Shown here: positions 1 to 7,668 of the stretch, in pieces
Numbering within the stretch: position 1 is the stretch's first letter
How the letters are laid out: the number at the start of each line of letters is the position of its first letter
Source of the DNA: an uncultured Verrucomicrobiota bacterium
Lineage (GTDB): Bacteria > Verrucomicrobiota > Verrucomicrobiia > Limisphaerales > CAIMTB01
Direction: 5' to 3'
Assembly: GCA_903844265.1 (NCBI GenBank)
Contig: CAIMTB010000591.1
Span: 1 to 34,231 of the forward strand
DNA length: 34,231 nt
Position numbers and translations under genes: made by a program
The notes under the pieces: model-generated
Databases searched by the model: none
What the model was told of the DNA's origin: nothing
What the model saw: only the letters and a program-made list of their open reading frames with translations

Positions 1-1
1 C

Positions 2-1873
2 GTGTCGGGGACGATCACGTTTGATCCGCAGTCGCCGCTGCAGGAGATCACGGGAAAATTCCTGTATCGGGATGCGGGCGTGGAGGTGCGGGGGGACAAG
101 TTGATGTCGGGTGGGAGTTCGGTGACGAACGACGGGATCCGGTCTCGTGAGGTGGCGTTCATCACGCGGGTGGCGTTGGTGGACGACGACGTCAAGGACT
201 TGCAGAGGAATCCGAATTTCGAGGTGAAGGTGCCGAACACGCTGTTGATGAACGTGTTTGTCACGGTGGTGCTGCCGTTTCTCTTGCTGGCGGCGCTCAT
301 CTATTTCTTTTTCATCCGGCAGATCAAGATGGCCGGACGCGGGGCCATGAGTTTTGGGAAGAGCCGGGCCCGGATGCTCGCGAAGGAGAAGAACCGGACC
401 ACATTCAAGGACGTGGCCGGTGTTGAGGAGGCGAAGGACGAAGTCTCCGAACTCGTCGAATTCCTCAAGGATCCGAAGAAATTCCAGAAGTTGGGCGGGC
501 GCATCCCGAAGGGGATCCTGATGGTTGGGCCGCCGGGCACCGGGAAGACGCTGCTTGCGAAGGCCATTGCGGGCGAGGCCGATGCGGCGTTCTACAGCAT
601 CAGCGGCTCGGATTTCGTGGAGATGTTCGTGGGTGTTGGCGCGAGCCGGGTGCGTGACATGTTTGAGCAGGCGCGGAAGAGCACGCCCTGCCTGATATTC
701 ATCGACGAGATCGACGCGGTGGGCCGGAGCCGTGGGGTGGGTTTGGGTGGTGGCAACGACGAGCGCGAGCAGACGCTGAACGCGCTGCTCGTGGAGATGG
801 ACGGTTTCGATACGCAGGAAGGCATCATCATCATCGCGGCCACCAACCGGCCTGACGTGCTTGATCCCGCGCTTCTCCGTCCTGGACGATTCGATCGGCA
901 GATCACGGTCAACCTTCCGGACGTGAAGGGACGTGAGGCGATCCTCAAGGTGCATGCGCGCAACGTGAAGCTGGATGTGAACGTCGACCTCGGCGTGACG
1001 GCGCGTGGAACCCCCGGGTTTTCGGGGGCGGAGCTTGCGAACCTCCTGAACGAGGCGGCGCTTCTTGCGGCCCGCACGGGCAGGAAGGCGGTCGGGATGA
1101 AGGAGCTCGAGGAGGCGCGCGACAAGGTGCGCTGGGGCCGTGAGCGTCGCAGTCTGGCGATGACGGACGAGGAGAAGCAGTTCACCGCCTGGCATGAGGC
1201 AGGCCACGCGCTGGTGAACGTGATGCTCAATCACACGCATCCGCTGCACAAGGTCACCATCATCCCGCGCGGGCAGTCGCTGGGTTCGACGATGTACCTG
1301 CCTGAGAAGGACGTCATCAACCAGGGTCGGAAGCAGATGCTGGACCTGATCGCCGTGATCATGGCGGGGCGCATCGCGGAGGAGATGGTGTCCGGGGACA
1401 TCTCGACCGGGGCTTCCAGCGACATCAAGCAGGCGACCAACCTGGCCCGTTCGATGGTTTGCCAGTGGGGCATGAGCGAGAAGCTCGGGATGGTCCAGTA
1501 TGGTTCGGACGACGAGTATTTCCTGGGGCGCGACATGGTGCGCCGGAAGGATTACAGCGAGGCGACGGCCCGTGAAATCGACGAGGAAGTGCGTCGGATC
1601 ATCGAGGAGCGCAACCGGGTTGCGAAGGAGTTGATCGCGACGCACCGGGACAAGCTGGAGGCGATTGCGAAGGCCCTGCTTGAGTTTGAGACGCTCGACG
1701 GGCGCATGGTGCAGGAGATCATCACCACCGGCACGTTCACGCCGCCCAGCAATCCTGAGGCGAACGTGGAGCCGCCTTCCGGGGCGCAGGCCGCCACGTT
1801 GCTGCCTGAAGTTCCGAAGCCAGTTCCGCCGAAGCTGCCCGGGTTTGGTGCGCCGGCGCCGGCGGCGGCCTGA
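2..1873 (+). CDS. ftsH: ATP-dependent zinc metalloprotease FtsH (5' partial)
   Basis: Membrane-anchored AAA+ protease that unfolds and degrades membrane and short-lived cytosolic proteins. The visible 623 residues hold part of the periplasmic domain, one membrane helix (about 80-105), Walker A GPPGTGKT at 176-183, Walker B LIFIDEID, the second region of homology around 280-300 ([19 protein letters not shown]), and the peptidase zinc site HEAGH at 398-402. D474 in SSDIKQ is the likely third zinc ligand. Family members have two N-terminal helices and only the second is present, so the gene starts upstream and the GTG at base 2 is probably internal. The last 40 or so residues are a Pro/Ala-rich tail that varies in this family. 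The gene is followed after 29 bases by a clear intrinsic terminator and faces a convergent aldolase gene. Identification is secure; only the start is missing. Confidence 0.97.
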   Translation: MSGTITFDPQSPLQEITGKFLYRDAGVEVRGDKLMSGGSSVTNDGIRSREVAFITRVALVDDDVKDLQRNPNFEVKVPNTLLMNVFVTVVLPFLLLAALIYFFFIRQIKMAGRGAMSFGKSRARMLAKEKNRTTFKDVAGVEEAKDEVSELVEFLKDPKKFQKLGGRIPKGILMVGPPGTGKTLLAKAIAGEADAAFYSISGSDFVEMFVGVGASRVRDMFEQARKSTPCLIFIDEIDAVGRSRGVGLGGGNDEREQTLNALLVEMDGFDTQEGIIIIAATNRPDVLDPALLRPGRFDRQITVNLPDVKGREAILKVHARNVKLDVNVDLGVTARGTPGFSGAELANLLNEAALLAARTGRKAVGMKELEEARDKVRWGRERRSLAMTDEEKQFTAWHEAGHALVNVMLNHTHPLHKVTIIPRGQSLGSTMYLPEKDVINQGRKQMLDLIAVIMAGRIAEEMVSGDISTGASSDIKQATNLARSMVCQWGMSEKLGMVQYGSDDEYFLGRDMVRRKDYSEATAREIDEEVRRIIEERNRVAKELIATHRDKLEAIAKALLEFETLDGRMVQEIITTGTFTPPSNPEANVEPPSGAQAATLLPEVPKPVPPKLPGFGAPAPAAA

Positions 1874-1891
1874 GTCGCGTCCGGTATAATT

Positions 1892-2857
1892 TCAGGAAAG
1901 CGAGGCCCCGGGTTCAACCGGGGCCTTTTTCGTTGGGATCCGTGCTTTGGCGCCTCCGGCTATTCTGGGTCGGCTCTCGATTCCGTCGTGGATGATCTTC
2001 AGCACCTGCTTGCGTTCCGGGCCGGTGAGAGGCAGTCGCGGCGCGCGGGTCCATTCCTGGCCAAGTCCGGCCTCCTGGACGGCGAGCTTGATGTACTGGA
2101 CGAACTTGGGATGGGTGTCGAGGTGGAGCAGCGGCGTGAACCATCGGTAGAGTTCGCGTGCCTTGTCCCATTCGCCGCGGCGCGTCAGCTCCCAGAAGTG
2201 CTGGTTTTCGGTGGGAAATGCGATACCGGAACCCGCGACCCAACCGTCGATTCCGAGGATCGCGCTCTCGAGCGCGAGGTCGTCGACCCCGGTGAAGAGG
2301 GCGTAGCGGGAGCCGACGGTGTTGTGGAGATCGGTGATTCGCCGGGTGTTTCCCGAGCTTTCCTTGAGGGCGACGAAGTTGGGTTGGTCGGCCAGTTCCG
2401 CGAAGAGATCCGGCGTGATGTCATGGCCGTAGCTGACCGGGTTGTTGTAGATCATGATGGGGAGGCCGGTGGCCTTCGCGACGCTCCGGAAGTGGTGGAG
2501 GGATTCGCGGGGGTCCGGCGACTTGTAGATCATCGGCGGCATGAGCATGAAGCCGTCGACGCCGATCTGTTCGAGGTCGCGGACGTAGCGTGTGGCCTCC
2601 TGGAGACTGGATTCGGCGACGCCACTGAGGACGGGGATCCGTTCATCGGCGACCTCGATCATCGCGGCCATGACGTCGCGTTTTTCGTCGGAGGTCAGGG
2701 ATTGGTTCTCGCCGAGGGAGCCCAGGAAGATGAGGCCACTGATGCCGCTCTTGATGAGGGCTTCGGCGTGGGTGCTGGTGGCCGCGAGGTCGAGGGAACC
2801 GTCGCGGTGCATTTGGGTGGTGATGGCGGGGAAGACGCCTGACCAATGGGCGGGCAT
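1892..2857 (-). CDS. Dihydrodipicolinate synthase/N-acetylneuraminate lyase family aldolase
   Basis: A 321-residue class I (Schiff-base) TIM-barrel aldolase of the DapA/NanA family. The signature loop is GSLGE at 46-50, the Tyr of the YNNP motif is Y137, and the Schiff-base Lys is K165 in VALKESSGNTRR. True DapA has GTTGE in the loop, with both Thr taking part in catalysis. Here they are Ser and Leu, so lysine biosynthesis is unlikely, and a keto-acid or sugar-acid aldolase/dehydratase is more probable. I chose the ATG at 2857 because MPAHWSGVFPAITT matches the family N-terminus. The frame stays open to 3052, but that extension is Pro/Arg-rich and reads through repetitive intergenic DNA. No good ribosome binding site is visible. 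The last codons encode the ftsH terminator hairpin. The substrate cannot be named from sequence alone. Confidence 0.88.
   Translation of the reverse strand: MPAHWSGVFPAITTQMHRDGSLDLAATSTHAEALIKSGISGLIFLGSLGENQSLTSDEKRDVMAAMIEVADERIPVLSGVAESSLQEATRYVRDLEQIGVDGFMLMPPMIYKSPDPRESLHHFRSVAKATGLPIMIYNNPVSYGHDITPDLFAELADQPNFVALKESSGNTRRITDLHNTVGSRYALFTGVDDLALESAILGIDGWVAGSGIAFPTENQHFWELTRRGEWDKARELYRWFTPLLHLDTHPKFVQYIKLAVQEAGLGQEWTRAPRLPLTGPERKQVLKIIHDGIESRPRIAGGAKARIPTKKAPVEPGASLS
1903..1930 (+). terminator. Intrinsic terminator of ftsH
   Basis: A perfect 9-bp stem (AGGCCCCGG at 1903-1911 with CCGGGGCCT at 1918-1926), a six-base loop and then a T run at 1926-1930. It lies 30 bases after the ftsH stop. 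It also falls inside the last codons of the convergent aldolase gene. On the minus strand no T tract follows the hairpin, so it should work for ftsH only. Confidence 0.9.
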
Positions 2858-3029
2858 GGGTGGATCGTGGCCGTGCGGTGGGCGGTGTAGAAGGCTGAAG
2901 TCTCGGGTCTTTGGTCCTTGGATCTGGGACGTCGGGTTGGTCGGGTTTGGATCGTCTGACTTTTGATCTGGAACCCGGGGTGTGAAATCTGGAACTCTGC
3001 GTTGGGGTTGCGAGAGATGAAATAAGCCC
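2858..3029. other. Intergenic spacer with short degenerate repeats
   Basis: Spacer between the divergent aldolase and rpmI genes. It contains three loose copies of a ten-base unit of the form (G/A)ATCTGG(G/A)AC at 2921-2930, 2965-2974 and 2986-2995, within G/T-rich low-complexity DNA on the plus strand. A promoter for the aldolase gene should lie here, but no convincing hexamer pair was found on the minus strand. Confidence 0.5.
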
Positions 3030-3058
3030 TTGAAGTATGGCGTGGGGCTCAATATATT
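3030..3058 (+). promoter_or_regulatory. Probable sigma-70-type promoter of rpmI-rplT
   Basis: TTGAAG at 3030-3035 and TATATT at 3053-3058 are separated by 17 bases, the ideal spacing. Transcription would start near 3065, giving a 5' leader of about 24 bases before rpmI. The segment is clearly more A/T-rich than its surroundings. In many bacteria infC precedes rpmI and carries the regulation; here infC is not adjacent, so this promoter is the natural start of the operon. Confidence 0.65.
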
Positions 3059-3088
3059 CCGCGCTCCTTTTCGATAGACGAGGGAATT

Positions 3089-3298
3089 ATGCGACGAAGC
3101 CGTCCGCCCAAGACCAAGAAATCAGTGGCCAAACGATTTAAGATCACGGCCACAGGCAAGGTGATGAGATCTCGCGCCGGCCGGCGCCACCTTCTTCAAT
3201 CCAAAAGTCCCGGCCGCCGCCGAAGCCTGCGCAAGCCGGTGGAGGTGGGTCCGACGGACGCTTACCGCGTTCTGGCGTGCCTGCCGTTCACCCGCTGA
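3089..3298 (+). CDS. rpmI: 50S ribosomal protein bL35
   Basis: A 69-residue, very basic protein of the large ribosomal subunit. The family pattern is clear: KTKKSVAKRFKITATGK, then RAGRRHLLQSKSPGRRRSLRK, ending in a short hydrophobic stretch. Length is close to the usual 64-67. A GAGGG sequence lies 4 bases before the ATG. It is followed after 45 bases by rplT, the usual pairing, and a promoter lies just upstream. The common upstream partner infC is absent from this locus. Confidence 0.96.
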   Translation: MRRSRPPKTKKSVAKRFKITATGKVMRSRAGRRHLLQSKSPGRRRSLRKPVEVGPTDAYRVLACLPFTR

Positions 3299-3343
3299 TG
3301 ACGGATTCATCGGCAGCGAATAGCTAGTCACACCTCTCATACC

Positions 3344-3721
3344 ATGCGAGTAACCAACGCCCCAGCCTCCCGTAAGCGCAGGAGGCGCATGCTTAAACTG
3401 GCCAAGGGCTTCCGCCTGAAGCGTTCCAAGTTGTACCGGTACGCCTCGGATGCGGTTGACCACGGCCTTCAGTACGCCTACCGCGACCGACGCGCAAAGA
3501 AGCGGAGTTTCCGCCAGTTGTGGCAGATCCGCATCAATGCCGCGGCTCGTGCAGCCGGCATCACATACAGCCGGTTCATCGAAGGGCTCAAGGCCGCGAA
3601 GGTCGCCCTCGATCGCAAGAGCCTGGCCGATCTGGCCGCGACCGATGCCCCAGCTTTCAGCGAGTTGGTGCGGATCGCACGTGGCGCGCTCGAAGCGAAG
3701 GTTGGCGCCGCCAAGGCCTGA
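3344..3721 (+). CDS. rplT: 50S ribosomal protein bL20
   Basis: A 125-residue basic protein needed early in large-subunit assembly; it binds 23S rRNA. The sequence follows the family throughout: MRVTNAPASRKRRRR, then LKLAKGFRLKRSKLYRYA, YRDRRAKKRSFRQLWQIRINAA and GITYSRFIEGLKAA. No Shine-Dalgarno sequence is visible in the 45-base gap after rpmI, which suggests coupled or leaderless-type initiation on the shared transcript. A strong intrinsic terminator follows about 80 bases downstream and separates this operon from pheS. Identification is secure. Confidence 0.97.
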   Translation: MRVTNAPASRKRRRRMLKLAKGFRLKRSKLYRYASDAVDHGLQYAYRDRRAKKRSFRQLWQIRINAAARAAGITYSRFIEGLKAAKVALDRKSLADLAATDAPAFSELVRIARGALEAKVGAAKA

Positions 3722-3802
3722 CCACTGGTCTTTGGGTCCCCGGCGTTTTCCGGTGCCTGGCGCCGATGATGCCGCAAGGGTCCGTGACCACGACACTCAC
3801 TC

Positions 3803-3835
3803 AAACGGGTGGCCTACCGGCTGCCCGTTTTTTTT
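3803..3835 (+). terminator. Strong intrinsic terminator after rplT
   Basis: A 12-bp stem (arms 3803-3814 and 3819-3830, including two G-U pairs when transcribed) closes a four-base loop and leads into eight T residues at 3828-3835. It ends the rpmI-rplT transcript. The remaining 150 bases before pheS are GC-rich, and I found no clear promoter hexamers in them. Confidence 0.9.
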
Positions 3836-4002
3836 GGCTGGGCCTGCCCGCCCGTGCGCGGCAGGCGTCCGGTTCCTGCCGGAGGCCCCCTTCCTGTATG
3901 CCCTCGGAGGTCATCCGAGGCGGGCTGGGTCGACCCGAGGCGATTCGAGCCCCGTGGGGCGTTGGTCGGAGGCTGGTTGGATGTGAAGGAGCTTGCTGAG
4001 TT

Positions 4003-5010
4003 ATGGCTGGACTGCTGGAACAGATCGATCCCCTGAAGGCGGAGGCCCGTGAGGCGTTTGCTGCGGCCACGGACCTGCCGGCGCTGGAGCAGGGCAAGGG
4101 TGTTTTCCTTGGGCCTGAAGGGCGCTTCACCGCGCTGATGAAGCAGCTCGGCAGTTTGGCCAGGGAGGAGCGTCCCGCGGCGGGGAAGGCGATCAATGCG
4201 GCCAAGGCGGAGCTTGAGTCCGCGCTGGCCTCGCGGCGTGAGGAACTCGAGCTCAAGGCCGCGCAGCCCCAGAATCCGTCGGACTTCACGGCTCCGGGTC
4301 GGCGTCGGGCGCTGGGCCATCTGCACCCGTTGACGCGTGTCACGGACGACATCGTGAAGGCGTTTCGTCGGATTGGTTTTGCGGTGGCGGACGGGCCGGA
4401 GATCGAGGGCGAGTACCATTGTTTCGATGCGTTGAACACGCCGAAGGACCACCCGGCGCGCGACTCGCAGGACACCTTTTTCGTGGATACCCCGAGCCGG
4501 CCGTTGCTCCGGACCCACACCAGCTCGGTGCAGATCCGGGTGATGGAGAAGCAGCCGCCGCCGATCCGCATCATCGTCCCCGGCCGGGTCTACCGCCGGG
4601 ACAACGCGGATGCGACGCACAACCCGACGTTCCACCAGGTCGAGGGCTTGTACGTGGATCGTGGGGTCACGGTGGGCGACTTGAAGGGCACGGTGGAGTT
4701 TGTCTTTCGGGAGCTGATGGGGTCGGACACCAAGATCCGGTTCCGGCCGCATTATTTCAGCTACACCGAGCCGAGTTTCGAAATCGACTTCAGCAACGCG
4801 CTGGTTCGGAAGCTGGGCAAGGACTGGCTGGAGATCGCGGGATGCGGGATGGTGCATCCGCAGGTGTTCGAGAACGTCGGGTATGACCCGGAGGTATGGA
4901 CGGGCTGGGCGTTCGGGTTCGGCATCGAGCGCATCGCGATGATCCGGTATGGGATCAGCGACATCCGGCTTTTCTACGAGAACGATGTCCGGTTCCTGCG
5001 GCAGTTTTGA
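4003..5010 (+). CDS. pheS: Phenylalanine-tRNA ligase alpha subunit
   Basis: The catalytic subunit of the alpha2-beta2 class II synthetase, which charges tRNA-Phe. The 335-residue length is typical. The N-terminal coiled coil leads into the family segment ending in LGSLAREERPAAGKAIN. Class II motif 2 is GRVYRRDNADATHNPTFHQ, and motif 3 is FGFGIERIAMIRYGI near the C-terminus. The ATG at 4003 has AAGGAG at 3986-3991 upstream. pheT follows after 50 bases on the same strand, as is usual. The rpmI-rplT-pheS-pheT order is widespread, although a strong terminator divides it here into two transcripts. Confidence 0.97.
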   Translation: MAGLLEQIDPLKAEAREAFAAATDLPALEQGKGVFLGPEGRFTALMKQLGSLAREERPAAGKAINAAKAELESALASRREELELKAAQPQNPSDFTAPGRRRALGHLHPLTRVTDDIVKAFRRIGFAVADGPEIEGEYHCFDALNTPKDHPARDSQDTFFVDTPSRPLLRTHTSSVQIRVMEKQPPPIRIIVPGRVYRRDNADATHNPTFHQVEGLYVDRGVTVGDLKGTVEFVFRELMGSDTKIRFRPHYFSYTEPSFEIDFSNALVRKLGKDWLEIAGCGMVHPQVFENVGYDPEVWTGWAFGFGIERIAMIRYGISDIRLFYENDVRFLRQF

Positions 5011-5060
5011 GGGAGGGACGGGTCGAGGTGGGGAAACGCGGGCGGTGAGAAGGACGAACG

Positions 5061-7550
5061 ATGAAAGTCACGTTGAACGGGTTGCGGCAGTACGTCGATT
5101 TCGACTGGTCACCTGAAGAGGTGACCGAGCGCCTTACCATGCTCGGGCTTGAGGTCGAGGGCGTGGTGAGGATCGCCGGCGATTTCGAGGGCGTGGTGGT
5201 CGCACAGGTGATCACGCGCGACAAGCATCCGAACGCCGACAAACTCTCCGTGTGCCGCGTCAACGATGGCAAGGGCGAGCGTCAGATCGTCTGTGGAGCC
5301 CAGAATTTCCAGGCCGGTGACAACGTTCCGCTGATCCTTCCCGGCGCCACGCTCCCGCCCAGGCCCGGCGACAAGGAGCCGTTCACCATCAAGGTCGGCA
5401 AGATCCGCGGCGTGGAGTCCCACGGCATGATGTGTTCGGCCGATGAACTGGGCATCGATCCCGAGGCTCTCGGGCTCAAGCGTGAGGACGGCCTCCTCAT
5501 CCTTGGACCCGACGCAACGGTCGGCCAGGCGCTGGCCCTGCATTTCGGCCGCGGCGGCAGCGACGTCGTGTTCGACCTTGAGGTCACGCCGAACCGGCCC
5601 GACCTCAACAGCATCATCGGCATCGCACGCGAGATCGCGGCGATCACCGGGAACGCGCTGCGGCTCCCGGCGGTGGATCGCGCACCGGTTTTGGCCGCGG
5701 ACGCCACGAACGAGGCGGCGTCTCTCGTCTCCGTGCGCGTCGAGGCTGCGGACCTTTGTCCCCGCTACACCGCGCGGGTCATCCGTGGTGTGCGGGTGGG
5801 GCCGAGCCCGGAATGGCTGCGGACCGGGCTGGAGCGGGTTGGGATGCGCAGCATCAACAACGTCGTGGACGTCACGAATTTCGTGATGTTGGAGACGGGC
5901 CAGCCGCTGCACGCATTCGACTATGGCCTGGTGGCGAAGGCGGACGACGGTCGGCCTACAATTGTGGTCCGTCGCGCGGCGGACGGGGAGAAGTTCATCG
6001 CGCTGGATGGAAGGGAATCGGTTCTTGCGGGTGGACATCTGTTGATCGCGGACTCCGCCAGGGGGATAGCGCTTGCCGGTGTGATGGGCGGGCAGAACAC
6101 CGAGATCAACGATCGCACGGTGGACGTGCTGCTGGAGTCTGCGTATTTCAGCCCGACCTCGATCCGGCGGACGAGCAAGACGCTCGGGATCCGGACCGAT
6201 TCGTCGTATCGCTTCGAGCGTGGAGCGGACATCGGTATCTCGGAGTGGGCGAGTCGGCGGGCGGCGCATCTCATCCTGGAGACCGCGGGGGGGACGCTGG
6301 CCGCGGGTGTGGTGGATGTGTGTGCGGAGCCGATTGTTCCGAGGCAGATCGTGCTGCGGCATGCGAAGGTGAACGCGTTGCTCGGCTTGGATCTGGCGGC
6401 GGCGGAGATCGAGTCGTTTCTCGGTCAGCTCGGCTTGAAGATCGTGAATCGTCGGCCGCGATCGTTGGATGATCCGGCACCGCCGGAGCCCGTGACGTTC
6501 CAGGTTCCGACGTATCGCGTGGACCTGAAGCAGGAGGTTGATCTGGTCGAGGAAGTGGCACGGTTGTATGGGGTGGATCGGATTCCCTCGACCGAGCCGC
6601 GGCATGCCAAGGGTGGGCATGCGTTCGATGCCCGCCACGACGAGTTCATGGAAGTGCGCCGCCTGTTGGCGGGGCTTGGGCTGAACGAGGCGCAGGGGCA
6701 GACGCTCATCTCGCGGGCCTCGATGGCGGGCGGTGATCTGGCGGCCGTGGTTCCGTTGCTGAACCCGTTGAGCAGCGACATGGATGTGATGCGGCCGAGC
6801 CTGCTGCCGGGTTTGCTGGACGTGATGGGGAGGAACCTGCGGCAGAAGAACGGGGACGTCGCGTTGTTCGAGTTGGGCCGTGTTTTCAGGGCGAACGCGG
6901 GTGGCGTTTCGGAGGGGTGGCGGTTGGCGATTGCGTTGACGGGTGCGCGGTCTCCCGCGTTCTGGGCGGGGGCTGAGCGTGACGCGCGGTACGAGGTCGC
7001 GGACCTCAAGGGGTTGATCGAGGAGTTGTTCGAGCACCTCGGCCTCAAGGGATGGGGATTCGCGCGGCGCGTTGAATCCGGTGGATTCTTTCTGGAGTCG
7101 GCGCAGATCTCGCTGGGCGGGAAGCTGGTGTTGGGCGAGATGGGGCAACTTCAGCCGCGGCTGGCGAAAAGCCATGATCTACGCGACCCGGTCTTGTTGG
7201 CGGAACTGGATCTTGACCAGATCCTGGCGCGGAGAAATGCGGGCCGATCGTTCAAGGCGCTGCCTGCGTTTCCGGCCATCCGGCGCGACGTGGCGATGGT
7301 GGTCCCCGAGTCTGTGACGCACGAAGCCGTGATGCAGGCCGTTCGGCAGGCGAAGGCTCCGAACCTTGAGGCCGCGGAATTGTTCGATGTCTTCCGGGGC
7401 AAGCACGTGGCGGAGGGGCACAAGAGCCTGGCGTATGCGTTCACGTATCGTGGTGCGGACCGCACGTTGACCGACGCCGAGGCGGGTGCCGCGCACGAGA
7501 AGGTTCTCGCGCAACTCAAGCAGTCCCTGCAGGCCGCGATCCGCGAGTGA
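5061..7550 (+). CDS. pheT: Phenylalanine-tRNA ligase beta subunit
   Basis: An 829-residue tRNA-binding and editing subunit, full length for the family. In order it shows the N-terminal MKVTLNGLRQYVDF segment, an EMAP/OB-fold tRNA-binding domain (about 40-155), the B3/B4 editing domain (about 210-390, including NNVVDVTNFVMLETGQPLHAFD), the B5 domain (about 400-500), the catalytic-like core, and the C-terminal anticodon-binding FDX-ACB domain beginning at FPAIRRDVAMVVPE. AAGGA at 5050-5054 lies 6 bases before the ATG. It is cotranscribed with pheS. A stem with a T tract follows. Confidence 0.97.
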   Translation: MKVTLNGLRQYVDFDWSPEEVTERLTMLGLEVEGVVRIAGDFEGVVVAQVITRDKHPNADKLSVCRVNDGKGERQIVCGAQNFQAGDNVPLILPGATLPPRPGDKEPFTIKVGKIRGVESHGMMCSADELGIDPEALGLKREDGLLILGPDATVGQALALHFGRGGSDVVFDLEVTPNRPDLNSIIGIAREIAAITGNALRLPAVDRAPVLAADATNEAASLVSVRVEAADLCPRYTARVIRGVRVGPSPEWLRTGLERVGMRSINNVVDVTNFVMLETGQPLHAFDYGLVAKADDGRPTIVVRRAADGEKFIALDGRESVLAGGHLLIADSARGIALAGVMGGQNTEINDRTVDVLLESAYFSPTSIRRTSKTLGIRTDSSYRFERGADIGISEWASRRAAHLILETAGGTLAAGVVDVCAEPIVPRQIVLRHAKVNALLGLDLAAAEIESFLGQLGLKIVNRRPRSLDDPAPPEPVTFQVPTYRVDLKQEVDLVEEVARLYGVDRIPSTEPRHAKGGHAFDARHDEFMEVRRLLAGLGLNEAQGQTLISRASMAGGDLAAVVPLLNPLSSDMDVMRPSLLPGLLDVMGRNLRQKNGDVALFELGRVFRANAGGVSEGWRLAIALTGARSPAFWAGAERDARYEVADLKGLIEELFEHLGLKGWGFARRVESGGFFLESAQISLGGKLVLGEMGQLQPRLAKSHDLRDPVLLAELDLDQILARRNAGRSFKALPAFPAIRRDVAMVVPESVTHEAVMQAVRQAKAPNLEAAELFDVFRGKHVAEGHKSLAYAFTYRGADRTLTDAEAGAAHEKVLAQLKQSLQAAIRE

Positions 7551-7580
7551 CCCGAGCCGCACGAGGCTCTGGAAAACAGG

Positions 7581-7639
7581 GGGGGATCGCGGAGGTATCC
7601 GGGAAACGCCCGGGATTCCGGGTGGATCCCCCGATTTTT
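7581..7639 (+). terminator. Probable terminator of pheT
   Basis: An outer stem of 8 bp (GGGGGATC at 7581-7588 with GATCCCCC at 7625-7632) encloses a smaller CCGGG/CCCGG hairpin and is followed by five T residues at 7635-7639. A second GC hairpin (GCCCC/GGGGC, about 7643-7662) follows before the convergent xylulokinase stop. It could serve the minus strand but has no T tract. Confidence 0.6.
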
Positions 7640-7668
7640 CGATGCCCCAACCGTCTGGGGGCAGGGGG

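Noticed and set aside
1885-1890. Perfect TATAAT just after the ftsH stop
   Set aside because: No -35 box at a suitable distance, and it would transcribe straight into the ftsH terminator. Probably chance.
5109-7175. Long minus-strand open frame (688 codons) opposite pheT
   Set aside because: The product is Arg/Pro/His-rich with no family pattern. High-GC third-position bias leaves antisense frames open, and pheT is certain.
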